Positions 63,662 through 64,000 of a DNA stretch of 64,000 nucleotides are shown in pieces (position 1 is the first letter of the stretch; every line of letters starts with the position of its first letter). A program made the translations under genes and the position numbers. The DNA is from Thermalbibacter longus (GTDB lineage: Bacteria; Chloroflexota; Chloroflexia; Thermomicrobiales; Thermomicrobiaceae): assembly GCF_023806485.1 (NCBI RefSeq), contig NZ_JAMSLR010000004.1:329136-393135 (forward strand). The letters are read 5' to 3'. The notes under the pieces were generated by a model. It saw only the letters and a program-made list of their open reading frames with translations. It ran no database searches and was not told where the DNA came from.

Positions 63662-64000
63662 CTACTTCGTGAGCAGCGTGGTATCGGTCGGCGGACGGGG
63701 CAGCCAGCCCATGCGCTGGAGCGCCTCCCGGCCGAGCAGCCCCAGCAACACCTGCGAGTCGTCGTCCTGGGCATTGGGGTTGTACTCGAAGCGGGCGCGC
63801 TCGAAGTACTGTACCGTGCGGCCGTTTTCGGTGAACTCCTCGCTGATCGGGTAGCCGAAGATCTCCACTCCGCCGTGGCTCTCCCAAAACTCCTTGAAGC
63901 CGAATGCCAGGGAATGGCCGGTCTCCGGGAAATACCGTCTCTCGGCGGTGCTCTCGAACGGCGGTACTGGCTGGAATGCGCGATCGCTGGTCAGCTCGAC
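63662..64000 (-). CDS. C-terminal part of an LGFP-like surface protein (5' end outside window)
   Basis: The frame is open from base 64000, so the protein continues beyond the window; 112 residues are seen. The sequence YFPETGHSLAFGFKEFWESHGG, read in parts, then VEIFGYPISEEF, TVQYFERARFEYNP and VLLGLLGREAL belongs to a module common in exported Chloroflexota proteins and related to LGFP repeats. It probably binds the cell wall or another surface glycan. The anti-sigma factor at 21.8 kb carries related repeats. It converges on the glycerate kinase gene with 47 bases between. Confidence 0.8.
   Translation of the reverse strand, partial: VELTSDRAFQPVPPFESTAERRYFPETGHSLAFGFKEFWESHGGVEIFGYPISEEFTENGRTVQYFERARFEYNPNAQDDDSQVLLGLLGREALQRMGWLPRPPTDTTLLTK

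Overview
The window is a high-GC bacterial chromosome segment with densely packed genes on both strands. Gene content and signals point to the Chloroflexota, most likely the class Thermomicrobia; this is inference from sequence character, because no database was searched. Supporting signs are a S1-MetH/MetF-CoaX-RadA gene set of the usual bacterial type, Gram-positive-style control elements (an S-box and a T-box, a CGAAC-N4-GTTCG SOS box), GlyRS of the single-chain dimeric type, and extracellular LGFP-like modules joined to a very long Pro/Thr-rich linker. Most of the window is core metabolism and information processing. I see no prophage, insertion sequence, CRISPR array, rRNA or tRNA gene.

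Layout. 0-2.8 kb: 3' part of homoserine dehydrogenase facing metX, which is read through a SAM-I riboswitch with its own promoter and terminator, then an RNase HI-like gene. 2.9-8 kb: an EF-G-like GTPase, an M42 aminopeptidase, a phosphoesterase and type III pantothenate kinase. 8.1-16 kb: PEP carboxylase, then a minus-strand run rseP, ispG, PfkB kinase, queG. 16-21.8 kb: alanine dehydrogenase, a Xer-type recombinase, glyS, parB and a CPBP membrane protease. 21.8-24 kb: an ECF sigma factor with a membrane-anchored, sensor-like anti-sigma factor. 24-32 kb: metH/metF fusion, rplS, a structured intergenic stretch, rnhB-yraN, an M20 hydrolase, moaB, hisS and a PIG-L deacetylase.

32.2-41.7 kb is the centrepiece: a TTGACA promoter and tryptophan T-box leader with a terminator, followed by trpE-G-D-C-F-B-A, monofunctional chorismate mutase, DAHP synthase and hisIE, mostly with ATGA-type overlaps. 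This places chorismate entry, the branch to tryptophan and one histidine step under one tRNA-sensing switch. 41.6-44.2 kb holds rpsP-khpA-rimM divergent from moaA. 44.4-52 kb is a group of peptidases/hydrolases, an HxlR regulator, an O-antigen-ligase-like membrane protein and a class V aminotransferase. 52-52.8 kb has no intact gene: a decayed coding remnant, a palindromic repeat and the rpsA promoter. 52.8-64 kb: rpsA, clpC with a strong terminator, radA under a probable LexA box, murG, lspA, rluD, glycerate kinase and the 3' end of a surface-protein gene that leaves the window.

Several promoters share an extended -10 of the form TGC-TAnnnT. No wholly new multi-gene system was found; the best candidates for something undescribed are the structured RNA-like stretch at 26.7 kb, the palindromic repeat at 52.5 kb, and the lysine-less Xer recombinase.
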